This document shows, piece after piece, positions 7,695 to 17,153 of a stretch of DNA of 64,000 nucleotides. The notes under the pieces were generated by a model. It had not been told where the DNA came from. It was given only the letters and a program-made list of their open reading frames with translations, and made no database searches. Every line of letters begins with the position of its first letter. The stretch's first letter is position 1. The position numbers were made by a program, and so were the translations under genes. Source of the DNA: Grimontia celer (GTDB lineage Bacteria > Pseudomonadota > Gammaproteobacteria > Enterobacterales > Vibrionaceae); NCBI RefSeq assembly GCF_900055185.1, contig NZ_FIZX01000006.1, positions 1 to 64,000 of the forward strand. Reading direction: 5' to 3'.

Positions 7695-9107
7695 TCAAAC
7701 GTACAGGAACTCTTTGATTTGTTTAACCAGAGCTTCCGCGGTGTCTTTGTCTTCCCACTCCACGAAAATACGCAGTAGTGGCTCGGTGCCTGAGAAGCGC
7801 GCCAATGCCCAACCGCCGTTCTTGAAGTAAACCTTCAGGCCATCGGCATAGCTAACTTTTTCAATCTCATAAGCAAATTCTGGCAGCGCTTTTTCTACAT
7901 AAATCTTGTTGTAGAGCTCTTCGCGCTGAGAAGCTTTGAACGTGCAATCACCTTCAGCTGTGTAGGCATAGCCATACTTGCTATAGATTTCATCAAGCAA
8001 TTCAGATAGCTTCTTGCCCGTTACGCTGATCATTTCCACCAATAAGCTTGAAGCGAATACGCCATCTTTACCTTTGATGTGGCCGCGGATTGTCAGGCCA
8101 CCAGAGCTTTCGCCGCCAATCAAAGAGTCATCTGCTTCCATTTGTGAGCTGATGTGTTTGAAGCCAACAGGCACTTCAAAACTCTTCTCGTCATGGTCTG
8201 CGGCGACTTTATCCAGCAGGTGAGTGGTCGCGATGTTACGTACTACAGAGCCTTTCCAGCCTTTGTACTTCAGCATGTAGTAGTACAGCAGCAACAGGAC
8301 TTCGTTCGGGTGAATGAAGTTACCTTTCTCGTCGATGATGCCAAGACGGTCTGCATCACCATCGGTACCAATACCGATGTCGTAACCTTCATGGGCGACC
8401 AAATGTTTTAGGCGATAAAGCGTTGCAGCACTTGGTGATGGCATCAAACCGCCGAAGCCTGGGTTTGCACCGTCGTTGATCACGTCAACATCACAGCGGC
8501 CAGAGATAAGAACGGTTTGCAGGGCGTTTTTCGCCACACCGAACATAGGGTCGATCAGCACGCGCAGGTTGGCTTTCTTGATCGCTTCAATGTCGATGAA
8601 ATTGATAATCGAATCCACGAATTCGTTCATCGGGTTGATGATTTTGACCGAGCCTGCTTCAACCGCATCTTCGAAGTCGATGGTTTTCACATCGCTCAGT
8701 TGAAGTTGACTGATTTGCTCTTCAATCTTCGCAGTGATGATTTCGTCTGCGTCGCGGCCGCCTTTGATAAAGACTTTGACACCATTGTAATCCGCAGGGT
8801 TGTGCGAAGCGGTGATACACGCCGAGTAGTGGGTTTCCATTTCCTTCGCCTTGAACATGACGATAGGGGTTGGAACGTATTTGTCGATAAAGCTAACTGT
8901 GATGCCGTTTGCGGCTAGCACGCTTGCAAACCATTCTGCCGCTTTGTCAGACAGAAAGCGGCGGTCATAACCGATAACAAAGCCAGGCTCGATCGCGTTT
9001 TCATTGATCATGATGTTGGCAAGGCTCTGGGCAACGAGTCGCACGTTATCGCGGGTAAACTCTTCGCCAATCAGTGCACGCCAGCCACCGGTACCAAATT
9101 GGATCAT
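7695..9107 (-). CDS. Phosphohexomutase (GlcNAc-1-P/GlcN-1-P mutase candidate)
   Basis: 470-residue alpha-D-phosphohexomutase. Visible motifs are the phospho-serine loop ITASHNPADYNGVK (Ser101), the metal-binding loop GTDGDADRLG (247-256), the sugar loop GGESSGG and the C-terminal phosphate loop RFSGTEPLLRI. It is the last gene of the chitin operon, directly after chitobiose phosphorylase. The likely job is therefore to convert the GlcNAc-1-phosphate made by phosphorolysis, or GlcN-1-phosphate, to the 6-phosphate. Vibrio cholerae has the same gene at the same place. It is distinct in sequence style from essential GlmM, so the family name alone does not fix the substrate. The ribosome site AAAGGAG precedes the ATG. 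Confidence 0.85.
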   Translation of the reverse strand: MIQFGTGGWRALIGEEFTRDNVRLVAQSLANIMINENAIEPGFVIGYDRRFLSDKAAEWFASVLAANGITVSFIDKYVPTPIVMFKAKEMETHYSACITASHNPADYNGVKVFIKGGRDADEIITAKIEEQISQLQLSDVKTIDFEDAVEAGSVKIINPMNEFVDSIINFIDIEAIKKANLRVLIDPMFGVAKNALQTVLISGRCDVDVINDGANPGFGGLMPSPSAATLYRLKHLVAHEGYDIGIGTDGDADRLGIIDEKGNFIHPNEVLLLLYYYMLKYKGWKGSVVRNIATTHLLDKVAADHDEKSFEVPVGFKHISSQMEADDSLIGGESSGGLTIRGHIKGKDGVFASSLLVEMISVTGKKLSELLDEIYSKYGYAYTAEGDCTFKASQREELYNKIYVEKALPEFAYEIEKVSYADGLKVYFKNGGWALARFSGTEPLLRIFVEWEDKDTAEALVKQIKEFLYV

Positions 9108-9136
9108 GGTTGAACTCCTTTAGAAACAGACAAATA

Positions 9137-9157
9137 ACGGGGCTGATTCAGCCCCGT
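9137..9157. terminator. Intra-operon hairpin between chbP and the mutase gene
   Basis: A 9-bp stem ACGGGGCTG / CAGCCCCGT with a 3-nt loop is followed rightward by TTTTTT but leftward, in the direction of transcription, only by TATTTGTC. In the operon it is best read as a partial terminator or mRNA-stabilising hairpin that lowers expression of the distal mutase gene. Confidence 0.5.
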
Positions 9158-9166
9158 TTTTTGTGA

Positions 9167-11572
9167 TTAGCCCAGAACAACAACCACTTCGTTCACAGAG
9201 CCTGCCGCTTGTGCAGGAATTGCACCTTCAACAGTCTCACCGTTCAGAGTGATTGATTTCACGCCTTTGCTAACGCTGTTCGGGTTTTCAACCTTGATGT
9301 TGTAAGTCGCATCGCGCCATTCACGACGAACTTCGAAACCAGGCCAGCTTGTTGGGATACATGGGTCTACGATCAGACCGTCGAAACCAGTTTGTACACC
9401 CAGAATGAAGTTAGTTACCGCGAAGTAAGCCCAACCAGACGTACCTGTCAGCCATGGGTGGTTTGCGCGGCCATGGTTTTCGTGGTCACGACCCATGATG
9501 AACTGAACGTAAGAGTAAGGTTCAGCAACACGCTTCTCGATCATGTCGTTTTGGTTGAATGGGTTCAGTGCGTCGTAGAACTTCATCGCGCGGTCACCAC
9601 GGCCCAGTTTGGTTTCTGCAACCCATGCCCATGGGTTTGGATGCGAGAAGATTGCGCCATTTTCTTTCACGCCTTGGTATACGCGAGTGACGAAGCCAAT
9701 GTCATCGTTTGGCGTTGCGAATGATGGGGAGTTCAGGTGCAGACCGTACTCACAGTAAAGGTTCTCATCAACCGCATCCATGGCCTTCTCACCACGTTCT
9801 TGTGATGCCAGACCAGACAGCACTGCCAGAGTGTTTGACTCAAGGTGAACACGACCTTCAGCTTGTTGCGCTGTACCGATCTTGTCGCCATCTTTTGTCA
9901 GACCACGGATATACCAGCCACCTTCATCATCCCAAAGGTGTTTTTCACACGCTTCGCGGAGATTTGCTGCCATTTCGGTGTACTTCTGAACGTCGGCTTC
10001 CTGACCTTTGTATTTAGCCAGTTGAATGAACTCTTGCAGTGCCCAGAAGTGCAGGAATGATGTCATTGCTGACTCACCGCCACCCAGGTTCAGACAGTCG
10101 TTCCAGTCTGCACGCAGACCTTTACAGATACCGGTTTGACCTACGTACTCAGCAGAGAAGTCCAGAGCTGCTTTCATGTGCTCGTAAACTGATGCATCAC
10201 CACCGTTTGCGTATGGGATCATCTCATCAAGGAAGCTCTCTTCGCCAGTTTCCTGAATGTAGTTAATGATGGTTGGTACAATCCACAGATGGTCATCAGA
10301 ACAGGTGTCTTCGATACCGTGGATCTTATCTTCATCGCTTGGAGTTGGAACAACAGTCGGTGATTTAGATGGTTTAACGTCCGCTTTTTCTGGATCGAAC
10401 CAGTCTGGATCGAACAGATGCAAACCGTAGCCTTCTTTCACCTGACCACGCAGCAGATCCACCAGACGTTTACGCGTCATGTGCGGGTTTGCGTGAGGAA
10501 CTGAAATCGCATCTTGCGCGGTATCGCGGTAGCCCAGACCAGTACGACCACCTACTTCGATGAACGATGCGAAGCGAGACCAAACCACACAAGTTTCTGC
10601 CTGGTACAGAGTCCATGCGTTGATCATAGTGTCCAGACCTTCGTTTGGTGAGGTTACCTGGAACTTGTTACAACGCTCATCCCAGTGGCCTTTGATTGCT
10701 GCAAATGCTGCATCAACGTTAGCCATGTCCTGGTATTTCGCACGTAGACGCTGACCTTCGCCTTTGCCAATGCCCAGCAGGAACACGAAGCGAACTTCTT
10801 CACCTGGCTGAATAACGAATTGCTTGTGCAGTGAACCACAGTGGTTGTAACAGGTTTGAACGTGGTTTGAACAACGGCCATTCTCTACTGCAATTGGGTT
10901 TGCTTCGTCACGGTACATGCCCAGGAAGCTATCACGCTGACCGTCGTAGCTGTCAGGGTCGAAGCTAGACGCCATGTAGTAGAAACCTTCGTAATCATTG
11001 GTGTTGTAGTACAGGTCGTACTCAATCACACCGTCGTTGTACGAAGTACCTGCAGAGTACAGGCTCATCTGATGGTTCTGGTTATCAGACTGGATGTGGC
11101 TGAATGAGAATTCAACAAAAGAGAACGCGCTGATCGTGCGTGGCTTGTCGCCGTCGTTCTTGATCTTCACATCCCAAATTTGTGCATCTTCGCCTTTTGG
11201 TACGAACAGGGTTTTCTGTGCCGTGATGCCGTTGTACTCACACTTGAACTTAGAGTAAGACAAGCCGTGACGTACTTCGTACGACGCTTCTTCCAGGCTT
11301 TTTGCTACTGGTTGCCAAGAGATTGACCAGTAGTCGCCAGTCTCGTCATCACGCAGGTATACGTAGTGTCCTGGACGGTCGAAGGTACCGTTTGGACGGA
11401 ATTTGGTCACGCGGTTGTACTCAGGGCTGTTGTAGAACGAGTAGCCACCTGCGTTGTGTGAAATAACGGTACAGAACTTTTCTGTACCTAAATAGTTGGT
11501 CCATGGCGCCGGTACGTCAGGGCGGGTAATGACATATTCCCGGTTGTCGTTATCAAAGAAGCCGTATTTCAT
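9167..11572 (-). CDS. chbP: N,N'-diacetylchitobiose phosphorylase (GH94)
   Basis: Cytoplasmic enzyme that splits chitobiose with inorganic phosphate into GlcNAc-1-phosphate and GlcNAc, saving one ATP. The length, 801 residues, equals that of characterised Vibrio ChbP. The N-terminal beta-sandwich is ~1-270, the (alpha/alpha)6 catalytic barrel ~305-710. The general acid is Asp492 in LRADWNDCLNLGGGE, the same number as in the V. proteolyticus enzyme. The phosphate-site region VGGRTGLGYRDTAQD (340-354) and the His-Pro loop near FSHPNPWAW are present. It is followed after 59 bp by the mutase that would use its GlcNAc-1-phosphate and preceded after 39 bp by a cytoplasmic hexosaminidase. Confidence 0.95.
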   Translation of the reverse strand: MKYGFFDNDNREYVITRPDVPAPWTNYLGTEKFCTVISHNAGGYSFYNSPEYNRVTKFRPNGTFDRPGHYVYLRDDETGDYWSISWQPVAKSLEEASYEVRHGLSYSKFKCEYNGITAQKTLFVPKGEDAQIWDVKIKNDGDKPRTISAFSFVEFSFSHIQSDNQNHQMSLYSAGTSYNDGVIEYDLYYNTNDYEGFYYMASSFDPDSYDGQRDSFLGMYRDEANPIAVENGRCSNHVQTCYNHCGSLHKQFVIQPGEEVRFVFLLGIGKGEGQRLRAKYQDMANVDAAFAAIKGHWDERCNKFQVTSPNEGLDTMINAWTLYQAETCVVWSRFASFIEVGGRTGLGYRDTAQDAISVPHANPHMTRKRLVDLLRGQVKEGYGLHLFDPDWFDPEKADVKPSKSPTVVPTPSDEDKIHGIEDTCSDDHLWIVPTIINYIQETGEESFLDEMIPYANGGDASVYEHMKAALDFSAEYVGQTGICKGLRADWNDCLNLGGGESAMTSFLHFWALQEFIQLAKYKGQEADVQKYTEMAANLREACEKHLWDDEGGWYIRGLTKDGDKIGTAQQAEGRVHLESNTLAVLSGLASQERGEKAMDAVDENLYCEYGLHLNSPSFATPNDDIGFVTRVYQGVKENGAIFSHPNPWAWVAETKLGRGDRAMKFYDALNPFNQNDMIEKRVAEPYSYVQFIMGRDHENHGRANHPWLTGTSGWAYFAVTNFILGVQTGFDGLIVDPCIPTSWPGFEVRREWRDATYNIKVENPNSVSKGVKSITLNGETVEGAIPAQAAGSVNEVVVVLG

Positions 11573-11611
11573 GGCGTGTATCCTTCTACAAATCTCAAAA
11601 AATTGAAGTAA

Positions 11612-13528
11612 TTACCGACGATAGTTAATACCCAGACGATCCAGGTACTGCAGTTGTCCGCTGAGACGGGCTTGGAAATCTGCCCAGTCCCGCTGTTCCT
11701 TGGCGCTCCAACACACTTCTGCGATCGCCAGAAGGCGAGGGAAGATCATGTACTCGAAGCGGCTTTGGGTATTGGTCATCTCGCACCAAAGTGCGCATTG
11801 AATTCCTTTCACTTTCCCAAACTCTTCTGTGGTGACGGTTGAGTTAGCGAAAGGCTCATAGTGGTAGGCTTTTTCAAGCGGTACCTTACAGGCCCAGTCT
11901 GTGCCCGGCTCACAAGCCGAGTAGTCTTGTGCCATATCCAAGTAAGTTTCGTGCCCTGGCTGAAGCACAACGTTGTAACCGTTGCGAATGCAGTCGACGC
12001 CGGATTGTTCATTGAGCCAAGAGAAGATCACTGTGTCTTTGCTGACTTTGTCGCCAAACACGGCCTCTTCCCAGCCGAACATTTGCTTGCCTTTGGTGCT
12101 GAGGAAATCTTCACAGTGACGCAGAAGGTGGCCCTGTAGATCTTTGAAGTCTTTGTAGCCGTGGGTTTTCATCAAGGCTTGGCAAGCTGGGCTGTCCACC
12201 CACACGCCTTCTGGCACTTCGTCAGCACCAATGTGAACGTAAGGCGCAGGGAAAAGCTCACACACTTCTTTTAAAACGGTTTCCAAGAAGGTGTACGTGC
12301 CCTTAAGACCCGGGTTCAGTACATTGTCGTTATAGTTCTGGATGCTGCGATACGCTGAGGTATCGGCATCTTCAACCAGCAGTTGTGGCAGGGATTTGAT
12401 AGCTGCACGGCAGTGACCAGGGATATCAATTTCTGGCACCACAGTGATGCCTCGCTCTGCAGCAAAGGCAATCACATCGCGGATCTCGTCCTTGGTGTAA
12501 AAACCACCGTGGATTTTGGACAGCGAAGTGTACTGAGGCTCAATGCTTTCGAAAGGCCCACGCCAAGCACCGATTTCCGTTAACTCTGGATACGCATCAA
12601 TTTGAATTCGCCAGCCTTCGTCATCGGTCAGGTGCCAGTGGAAATGGTTGAACTTAAAGCGAGCCAGTTGGTTGACCAGGTTCTTCACGCGACTGACTGG
12701 GTGGAAGTGACGTGCACAGTCCAGCATCATGCCGCGATAACCAAAGCGTGGATGGTCTTCAACTTCAACACATGGCAGGGCGTAATCGAAGTAATGACGA
12801 TGCGATGCCTGTGTTGGCAGCAGCTGAAGTACAGTCGCCACGCCATGGGCAAAGCCAGCCTCGTTGGATGCTGAAATCGTCACGCCCTGGAGTGTCACGC
12901 TTACCCGGTAATGCTCTGGCTTCAGATTTCTATCCTGAACCAGACGGATTTGTCCTTCCTGCTTGATGGTGACTTCACGGCGAAGGTGTTGAGACATCTC
13001 GTCTGCCAGCCAACGTGCTGCAGGTTTGCTGATATCACTGTCAGATTGAATCGCGATGTCGTCAGTCAGCGCAAACTGGCCTTGCTTTACCACCAGCGCT
13101 TTAGGCTGAGGGATCAGATTGATCGCTTTCGGTTCCGGAAGTATCAGTGGAAGGCGTTCTGGTGTTTGGGTGCCGAGATTGATTGGTGTTGTTTCAACTG
13201 GCACGGCCTTAACGCCATCTTCTGTTGTGATCAACAGGCATGCATCACCAATGCCTTCATCATGCATGGAGAAAGGCTTAGTAGGATGGCTGAACTCGAG
13301 GTACAGATGATCGTTTGCGTTTAAAGGTTCGCCTGTTTCAAAAATACACAGACTGCCAATCTGTTTTAACGTGCCGTGAGACACTGACGTTGGCAGCACA
13401 TAGCGACTGGCGCTGAATGTCAGCTGCCAGTTCTGGATGTTAGTTTCAGAAAGGTTATGAAGCACTAATGCAAAGCGGCTTTCACTTGGTGTCGCTTCAA
13501 TAACATTGAGGTCTAGGCGAAAATTCAT
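11612..13528 (-). CDS. Cytoplasmic beta-N-acetylhexosaminidase (GH20)
   Basis: 638-residue GH20 exo-enzyme that trims GlcNAc from imported chitin oligosaccharides. There is no signal peptide, unlike the chitobiase at 4346. An N-terminal domain (~1-130) is followed by GH20b (~135-255) and the catalytic barrel (~260-620). The catalytic pair is Asp436-Glu437 in VHIGADEVPEGVW; NHFHWHLTDDEGWRI (294-308) and PEIDIPGHCRA (365-375) line the site. The gene starts 3 bp after the glucosamine kinase stop and sits inside the chitin operon. In Vibrio the equivalent enzyme prefers chain lengths above two, leaving chitobiose to the phosphorylase; that division is known for the family and inferred here. Confidence 0.92.
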   Translation of the reverse strand: MNFRLDLNVIEATPSESRFALVLHNLSETNIQNWQLTFSASRYVLPTSVSHGTLKQIGSLCIFETGEPLNANDHLYLEFSHPTKPFSMHDEGIGDACLLITTEDGVKAVPVETTPINLGTQTPERLPLILPEPKAINLIPQPKALVVKQGQFALTDDIAIQSDSDISKPAARWLADEMSQHLRREVTIKQEGQIRLVQDRNLKPEHYRVSVTLQGVTISASNEAGFAHGVATVLQLLPTQASHRHYFDYALPCVEVEDHPRFGYRGMMLDCARHFHPVSRVKNLVNQLARFKFNHFHWHLTDDEGWRIQIDAYPELTEIGAWRGPFESIEPQYTSLSKIHGGFYTKDEIRDVIAFAAERGITVVPEIDIPGHCRAAIKSLPQLLVEDADTSAYRSIQNYNDNVLNPGLKGTYTFLETVLKEVCELFPAPYVHIGADEVPEGVWVDSPACQALMKTHGYKDFKDLQGHLLRHCEDFLSTKGKQMFGWEEAVFGDKVSKDTVIFSWLNEQSGVDCIRNGYNVVLQPGHETYLDMAQDYSACEPGTDWACKVPLEKAYHYEPFANSTVTTEEFGKVKGIQCALWCEMTNTQSRFEYMIFPRLLAIAEVCWSAKEQRDWADFQARLSGQLQYLDRLGINYRR

Positions 13529-13531
13529 GGC

Positions 13532-14410
13532 TCACCTCGAAAACGGATAAAGATTGTGGTTACCGCGCGCCATCAAAATAGCGCCGGCCATGGCATCCGC
13601 CTGGGGTTTTACCAGCAAAGACTGGGCCGCTGGAGACAGCCAGCGAACAATACGTTCACCAATGCTGCCCATCAGCGCGATTTGCGTTGCGCCTTTACGG
13701 TTCAAACCGAGGATAAGACGCTCCACATCACCAGCAGAGCCTTGCAGTAATTCCATGGCAAGTTCATCTCGCTCCATTGCCAGTTCGAATACTTTCGGAC
13801 TGAATTGGCCGTAATCGCGAGGTTTCGCGGTTTTAGACCATTCAACAATGGCGTCGAGGTCGTGGTTGAAGTGCGCAAGGACGTGATCTGACAGAGCTGA
13901 ACTGGTGCGAAGACCATCGTGTGCCAGCAATGTTTGTTGGATCAGGCGCAATCCCATAACTGCGCCACCGCCTTGATCGGAGATTGGGAATTCACGGCCA
14001 CCGACAACATGCTGTTGACCGTTTTCTAAATAGATACCGACAGAGCCTGTTCCAGCGATTACGATGGCACCGTTATCACCGCTGAATGCGCCCATGCATG
14101 CACCATAACCGTCGGTGTTCAGGGTCATGTGTTTGTACGGGTGTGGCAGACCCATAAACGCCTGCCAGGCAGAGCGTTGCTCAGCAGCTGCTAATGCGAG
14201 ACCGACAGAAAGCGTGGAAAGGTCGGTGATACCAGCCTGTTCAGCCGCTTGAGCAATAGCGCTTTGGATGTTCTCCATCGCCAGTTCCACACCCAAAAGG
14301 ATGTTGGCACTGCCGGTTTTGGCTTCACCCAAAAACTGGCCTTGTTCATCAACAATACGCGCGCGGCAGGAAGTACCACCACCGTCTACGCCACAGAAGA
14401 AATTACCCAT
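13532..14410 (-). CDS. gspK: Glucosamine kinase (BadF/BadG family)
   Basis: ATP-dependent kinase that makes glucosamine-6-phosphate from glucosamine. It has the ASKHA fold: phosphate-1 motif FFCGVDGGGTSCRARIVDE at the N-terminus, adenosine-site GAIVIAGTGSVGI and ISDQGGGAVMGLRLI in the middle. The start is placed at the ATG at 14410, giving 292 residues. This matches the ~294-residue Vibrio GspK and removes nine residues of an upstream in-frame extension. With this start the gene overlaps the upstream GH9 gene by 8 nt (ATGGGTAA), consistent with coupled translation. Glucosamine would come from the GH9 enzyme acting on partly deacetylated oligosaccharides. Confidence 0.9.
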   Translation of the reverse strand: MGNFFCGVDGGGTSCRARIVDEQGQFLGEAKTGSANILLGVELAMENIQSAIAQAAEQAGITDLSTLSVGLALAAAEQRSAWQAFMGLPHPYKHMTLNTDGYGACMGAFSGDNGAIVIAGTGSVGIYLENGQQHVVGGREFPISDQGGGAVMGLRLIQQTLLAHDGLRTSSALSDHVLAHFNHDLDAIVEWSKTAKPRDYGQFSPKVFELAMERDELAMELLQGSAGDVERLILGLNRKGATQIALMGSIGERIVRWLSPAAQSLLVKPQADAMAGAILMARGNHNLYPFSR

Positions 14411-16106
14411 GGGCAACATCCTTCTTTTGCATGGCAATCGCTAACAGATACCAAGCCGCATGTGGGATCCATTGCTCACCCCAGCGCCAGTTCTGCAGCA
14501 TGTCTTCTTTCTGGCCTTCCGGCTTGAAAGCGATGTCCTGCTCGTTTTCAAAGCCAGCCGTAATGCCGTTGCACACGCCGCCTTTGGCATTGATAAAGCC
14601 AAGATCAGGCAGATAGTCAGGGTTGTTGCGGCCATGGCCGTCCAACATGCACATGTCGTAAGGGTTGAGTCCCACAATCCAGTTCAGGGCATGTTGACCG
14701 TATTCACGAAGCTTGGCTTTTTGCTCTTCGTCAGGCACATAGCTGGTGGCCATAAATGCCATGGCAGCCAGTGAACCCAGACGCGCATTTTCACCTTGCC
14801 ACCAGTATCCGGTCTCGTTGCGTTGGGCCACGAAGAAGCTGGTGCGTTTTTCTGCGTCGACATTCTTGATGTACTGACGCGGATAACCGAACGGGTTGTT
14901 CACTTCGGCGGAGATGCTGAGTTCAAAGTTCAGCGCATTGAAAAGGGTTTCCGTATATTTCGCTTTCAGTGTGTCATCACCTTCTACCTGAAGGTATTGC
15001 ATCAGCGAAATCGCAGGCAAGCCTGCTTCAGCAGCATGAAAATAAGGGCGCGAACCATCGCCGTTAGCGGACCAGAAGTGCTTAATATATTCATCACTCT
15101 GTTGTTGCTCAGCAAGGCGGGTTGCCCAATAACGCGCTTCTTCAAGGTATGACTCGCTGGCGGTGAGTTTAAAAAGTTCTGTTGTTGCCAGCAGCGCGCA
15201 GTAAAAGTCGATGGTGTTTTCCTGACCATCGTCCAGGTAAGACGTATTGTTTTCTTTTAGATGCCAGTAGCCCGTTTCTGCCGTCTTTTGGTAAGTCTCA
15301 ACATCGTATTCGCCGTTAACGCCAAAGCGCGCTGCAGCGGCAAGTGATGCGATCGCTACGCCTGCCCCTTGACGGAAACCAGCCTGGAATGCGTTGGTCT
15401 TGTGACCTTGCTGGGTTTCATAAGCGCAGATATCACGTTGAGATGGGTCTTTGCTCCACTTGTCGAACACAGTCAGGTAGAAGAAACCTTCTGCGTCCTG
15501 CATGCGAACGAGAAAATCTGCACCAAACAGCGCTTCATCATGCAGACGGGTTTTAGAGAATGGAGCCAGTTCTGAAGAAAGGGTTTCCAGAGTGTTCAGC
15601 ATATTCCAGACAACCATCGGAATTTGCTGAGGGTTTAAATAGTTAGCATATGAAAGGTGGCTGAAGTATTTGCTGACGTCGCCTGACGCATCATACCAAC
15701 CGCCATGAACATCAACGTGACGATCTGTACCGAGAATAGGTACAGCGCGATCGCGCTGATCAAACGTGCCTGTACAACGCTGGGATTTAAAGTAGTGGAT
15801 CACATCAGAAAAGGTGCGATCGAACAGAATACCTTCTGCGACGGAAAAAGCCTGAGATGAAACATCCCCCACTTTGACGAAGAAATCTCCGCACTCATTG
15901 AGTGCAGAGAAATCAATACGGTAAACGTCGCCGGTATGCCATTGGTCTACAGAACCACAAGCACAAACAGGCAGCTGCATCACCGATTGCCCAGTTCGAC
16001 AATCTACAATATCGGCATGTGTTGCAGTGACTTCTTGCTTTGCAAGGATCAGCGCTTGTTTATTGCCGAAGCGCTCATAGCCGATATGATTGATCAACAG
16101 CTGCAT
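14403..16106 (-). CDS. GH9-family glucosaminidase-like enzyme
   Basis: 567-residue glycosidase. An N-terminal Ig-like domain (MQLLINHIGYERFGNKQAL, ~1-85) precedes an (alpha/alpha)6 GH9 barrel with DVHGGWYDASGDVSKY, which carries the catalytic-base aspartates, and a C-terminal FENEQDIAFKPEGQ segment with the acid. Database relatives are often called endoglucanase, but in the Vibrio chitin operon the enzyme releases glucosamine from chitosan-type oligosaccharides, and it feeds the kinase gene that overlaps it. It has no signal peptide, so it acts in the cytoplasm. The start is ATG 16106 behind a perfect AGGAGGT site; an upstream in-frame extension of about 100 residues runs antisense to nothing useful and overlaps the ATPase gene, so it is excluded. 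Confidence 0.88.
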   Translation of the reverse strand: MQLLINHIGYERFGNKQALILAKQEVTATHADIVDCRTGQSVMQLPVCACGSVDQWHTGDVYRIDFSALNECGDFFVKVGDVSSQAFSVAEGILFDRTFSDVIHYFKSQRCTGTFDQRDRAVPILGTDRHVDVHGGWYDASGDVSKYFSHLSYANYLNPQQIPMVVWNMLNTLETLSSELAPFSKTRLHDEALFGADFLVRMQDAEGFFYLTVFDKWSKDPSQRDICAYETQQGHKTNAFQAGFRQGAGVAIASLAAAARFGVNGEYDVETYQKTAETGYWHLKENNTSYLDDGQENTIDFYCALLATTELFKLTASESYLEEARYWATRLAEQQQSDEYIKHFWSANGDGSRPYFHAAEAGLPAISLMQYLQVEGDDTLKAKYTETLFNALNFELSISAEVNNPFGYPRQYIKNVDAEKRTSFFVAQRNETGYWWQGENARLGSLAAMAFMATSYVPDEEQKAKLREYGQHALNWIVGLNPYDMCMLDGHGRNNPDYLPDLGFINAKGGVCNGITAGFENEQDIAFKPEGQKEDMLQNWRWGEQWIPHAAWYLLAIAMQKKDVAHG

Positions 16107-16134
16107 TTTACCTCCTAAAACTCTAGCCCGAAAC

Positions 16135-17124
16135 TCACTCGAACAGATAGCAGCGAACGAAGTGGTTATCCGCCAGCTTGGTAACTGGAGGTAACGCCTC
16201 ACGACATTTTTCTGTCGCGTGCAGACAGCGGCCAGCAAATGGACAGCCAACAGAATCCGGCGTCCACAGAGGAATTTCGCCTTTGTTACCTTCCAGTTCG
16301 GTGTGGATAGATTTCGAAGGATCCGGTACTGCGGAAACCAGCAGGCGTGTGTATGGGTGTTGCGGACGGTGAATGATCTCTTCACAGTCACCCCACTCCA
16401 CCATGTGGCCAACGTACATAACCGCCAGATCTTCTGCGATGTAACGAGCAGTTGCGATGTCGTGCGTGATGTACAGCAGCGCCATTTCCTTCTCGAACTT
16501 CATCTCTTCCATCAGGTTCAATACACCTGCACGGATAGACACGTCGAGCATGGAGGTTGGTTCGTCAGCCAGCACAACTTCAGCACCCACAGCGATGTTA
16601 CGCGCTAAGTTAACGCGTTGGCGCTGACCACCAGAAAGCTGATGAGGGTACTTCTGTGCGGTTTCTTTTGGCGGTGTAAGGCCAACCTGGTTCAGCAGGT
16701 CGTACACTTGTTCTTCCAGCTCTTTCGGGTTGCTGCTCGCTTTCTTATGAATGTGCAGCGGACGCGCGATGTGGTGGAAAATGGTGTGTGTTGGGTTCAG
16801 GGAACCGAACGGGTCTTGCCATACCATCTGAACACCTTCGCGATAGGTCATCAGATCGTTTTTCTTGGTGATAGTCGCGATGTCGCGGCCTTTGTACTCA
16901 ATAGAGCCAGAGGTTGGTGCATACATCTTGGCGATCATTTTCGCTGAGGTAGATTTACCTGAACCAGATTCACCTACTACCGACAGACCGCGGCTTTTAT
17001 AAAGTTTGAATGACACGTCATTCAGTGCGCGCATCATTGGCTTGTTCAGCGCATTACTGCTGATAGGGAAATCTTTTACCAGATTTTTGCCTTCAACAAT
17101 CGGTTGGCCTAATTCTTTAGTCAT
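16135..17124 (-). CDS. Oligosaccharide ABC transporter ATPase 2 (OppF/DppF-like)
   Basis: 329-residue nucleotide-binding subunit. Walker A is GESGSGKST, the signature is LSGGQRQRVNLAR, Walker B is VVLADEPTSMLD, and the H-loop is YITHD. The C-terminal oligopeptide-transporter region contains spaced cysteines (GCPFAGRCLHATEKC) that in DppD/DppF-type proteins bind an iron-sulfur cluster. It works with the neighbouring ATPase as a heterodimer under the two permeases. By context the substrate is chitin oligosaccharide, not peptide. It lies 29 bp after the first ATPase gene. Confidence 0.92.
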   Translation of the reverse strand: MTKELGQPIVEGKNLVKDFPISSNALNKPMMRALNDVSFKLYKSRGLSVVGESGSGKSTSAKMIAKMYAPTSGSIEYKGRDIATITKKNDLMTYREGVQMVWQDPFGSLNPTHTIFHHIARPLHIHKKASSNPKELEEQVYDLLNQVGLTPPKETAQKYPHQLSGGQRQRVNLARNIAVGAEVVLADEPTSMLDVSIRAGVLNLMEEMKFEKEMALLYITHDIATARYIAEDLAVMYVGHMVEWGDCEEIIHRPQHPYTRLLVSAVPDPSKSIHTELEGNKGEIPLWTPDSVGCPFAGRCLHATEKCREALPPVTKLADNHFVRCYLFE

Positions 17125-17153
17125 TGCTCACTCCTACAAGTCTCTAAAGCCAA

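Noticed and set aside
9137-9157. Hairpin read as a full terminator splitting the mutase gene from the chitin operon
   Set aside because: The T-run is on the wrong side for the leftward transcript, and the mutase gene has no visible promoter of its own in the 59-bp gap.
16107-16412. 100-residue N-terminal extension of the GH9 enzyme
   Set aside because: It overlaps the upstream ATPase gene, has no family match, and a perfect AGGAGGT site marks the start at 16106.
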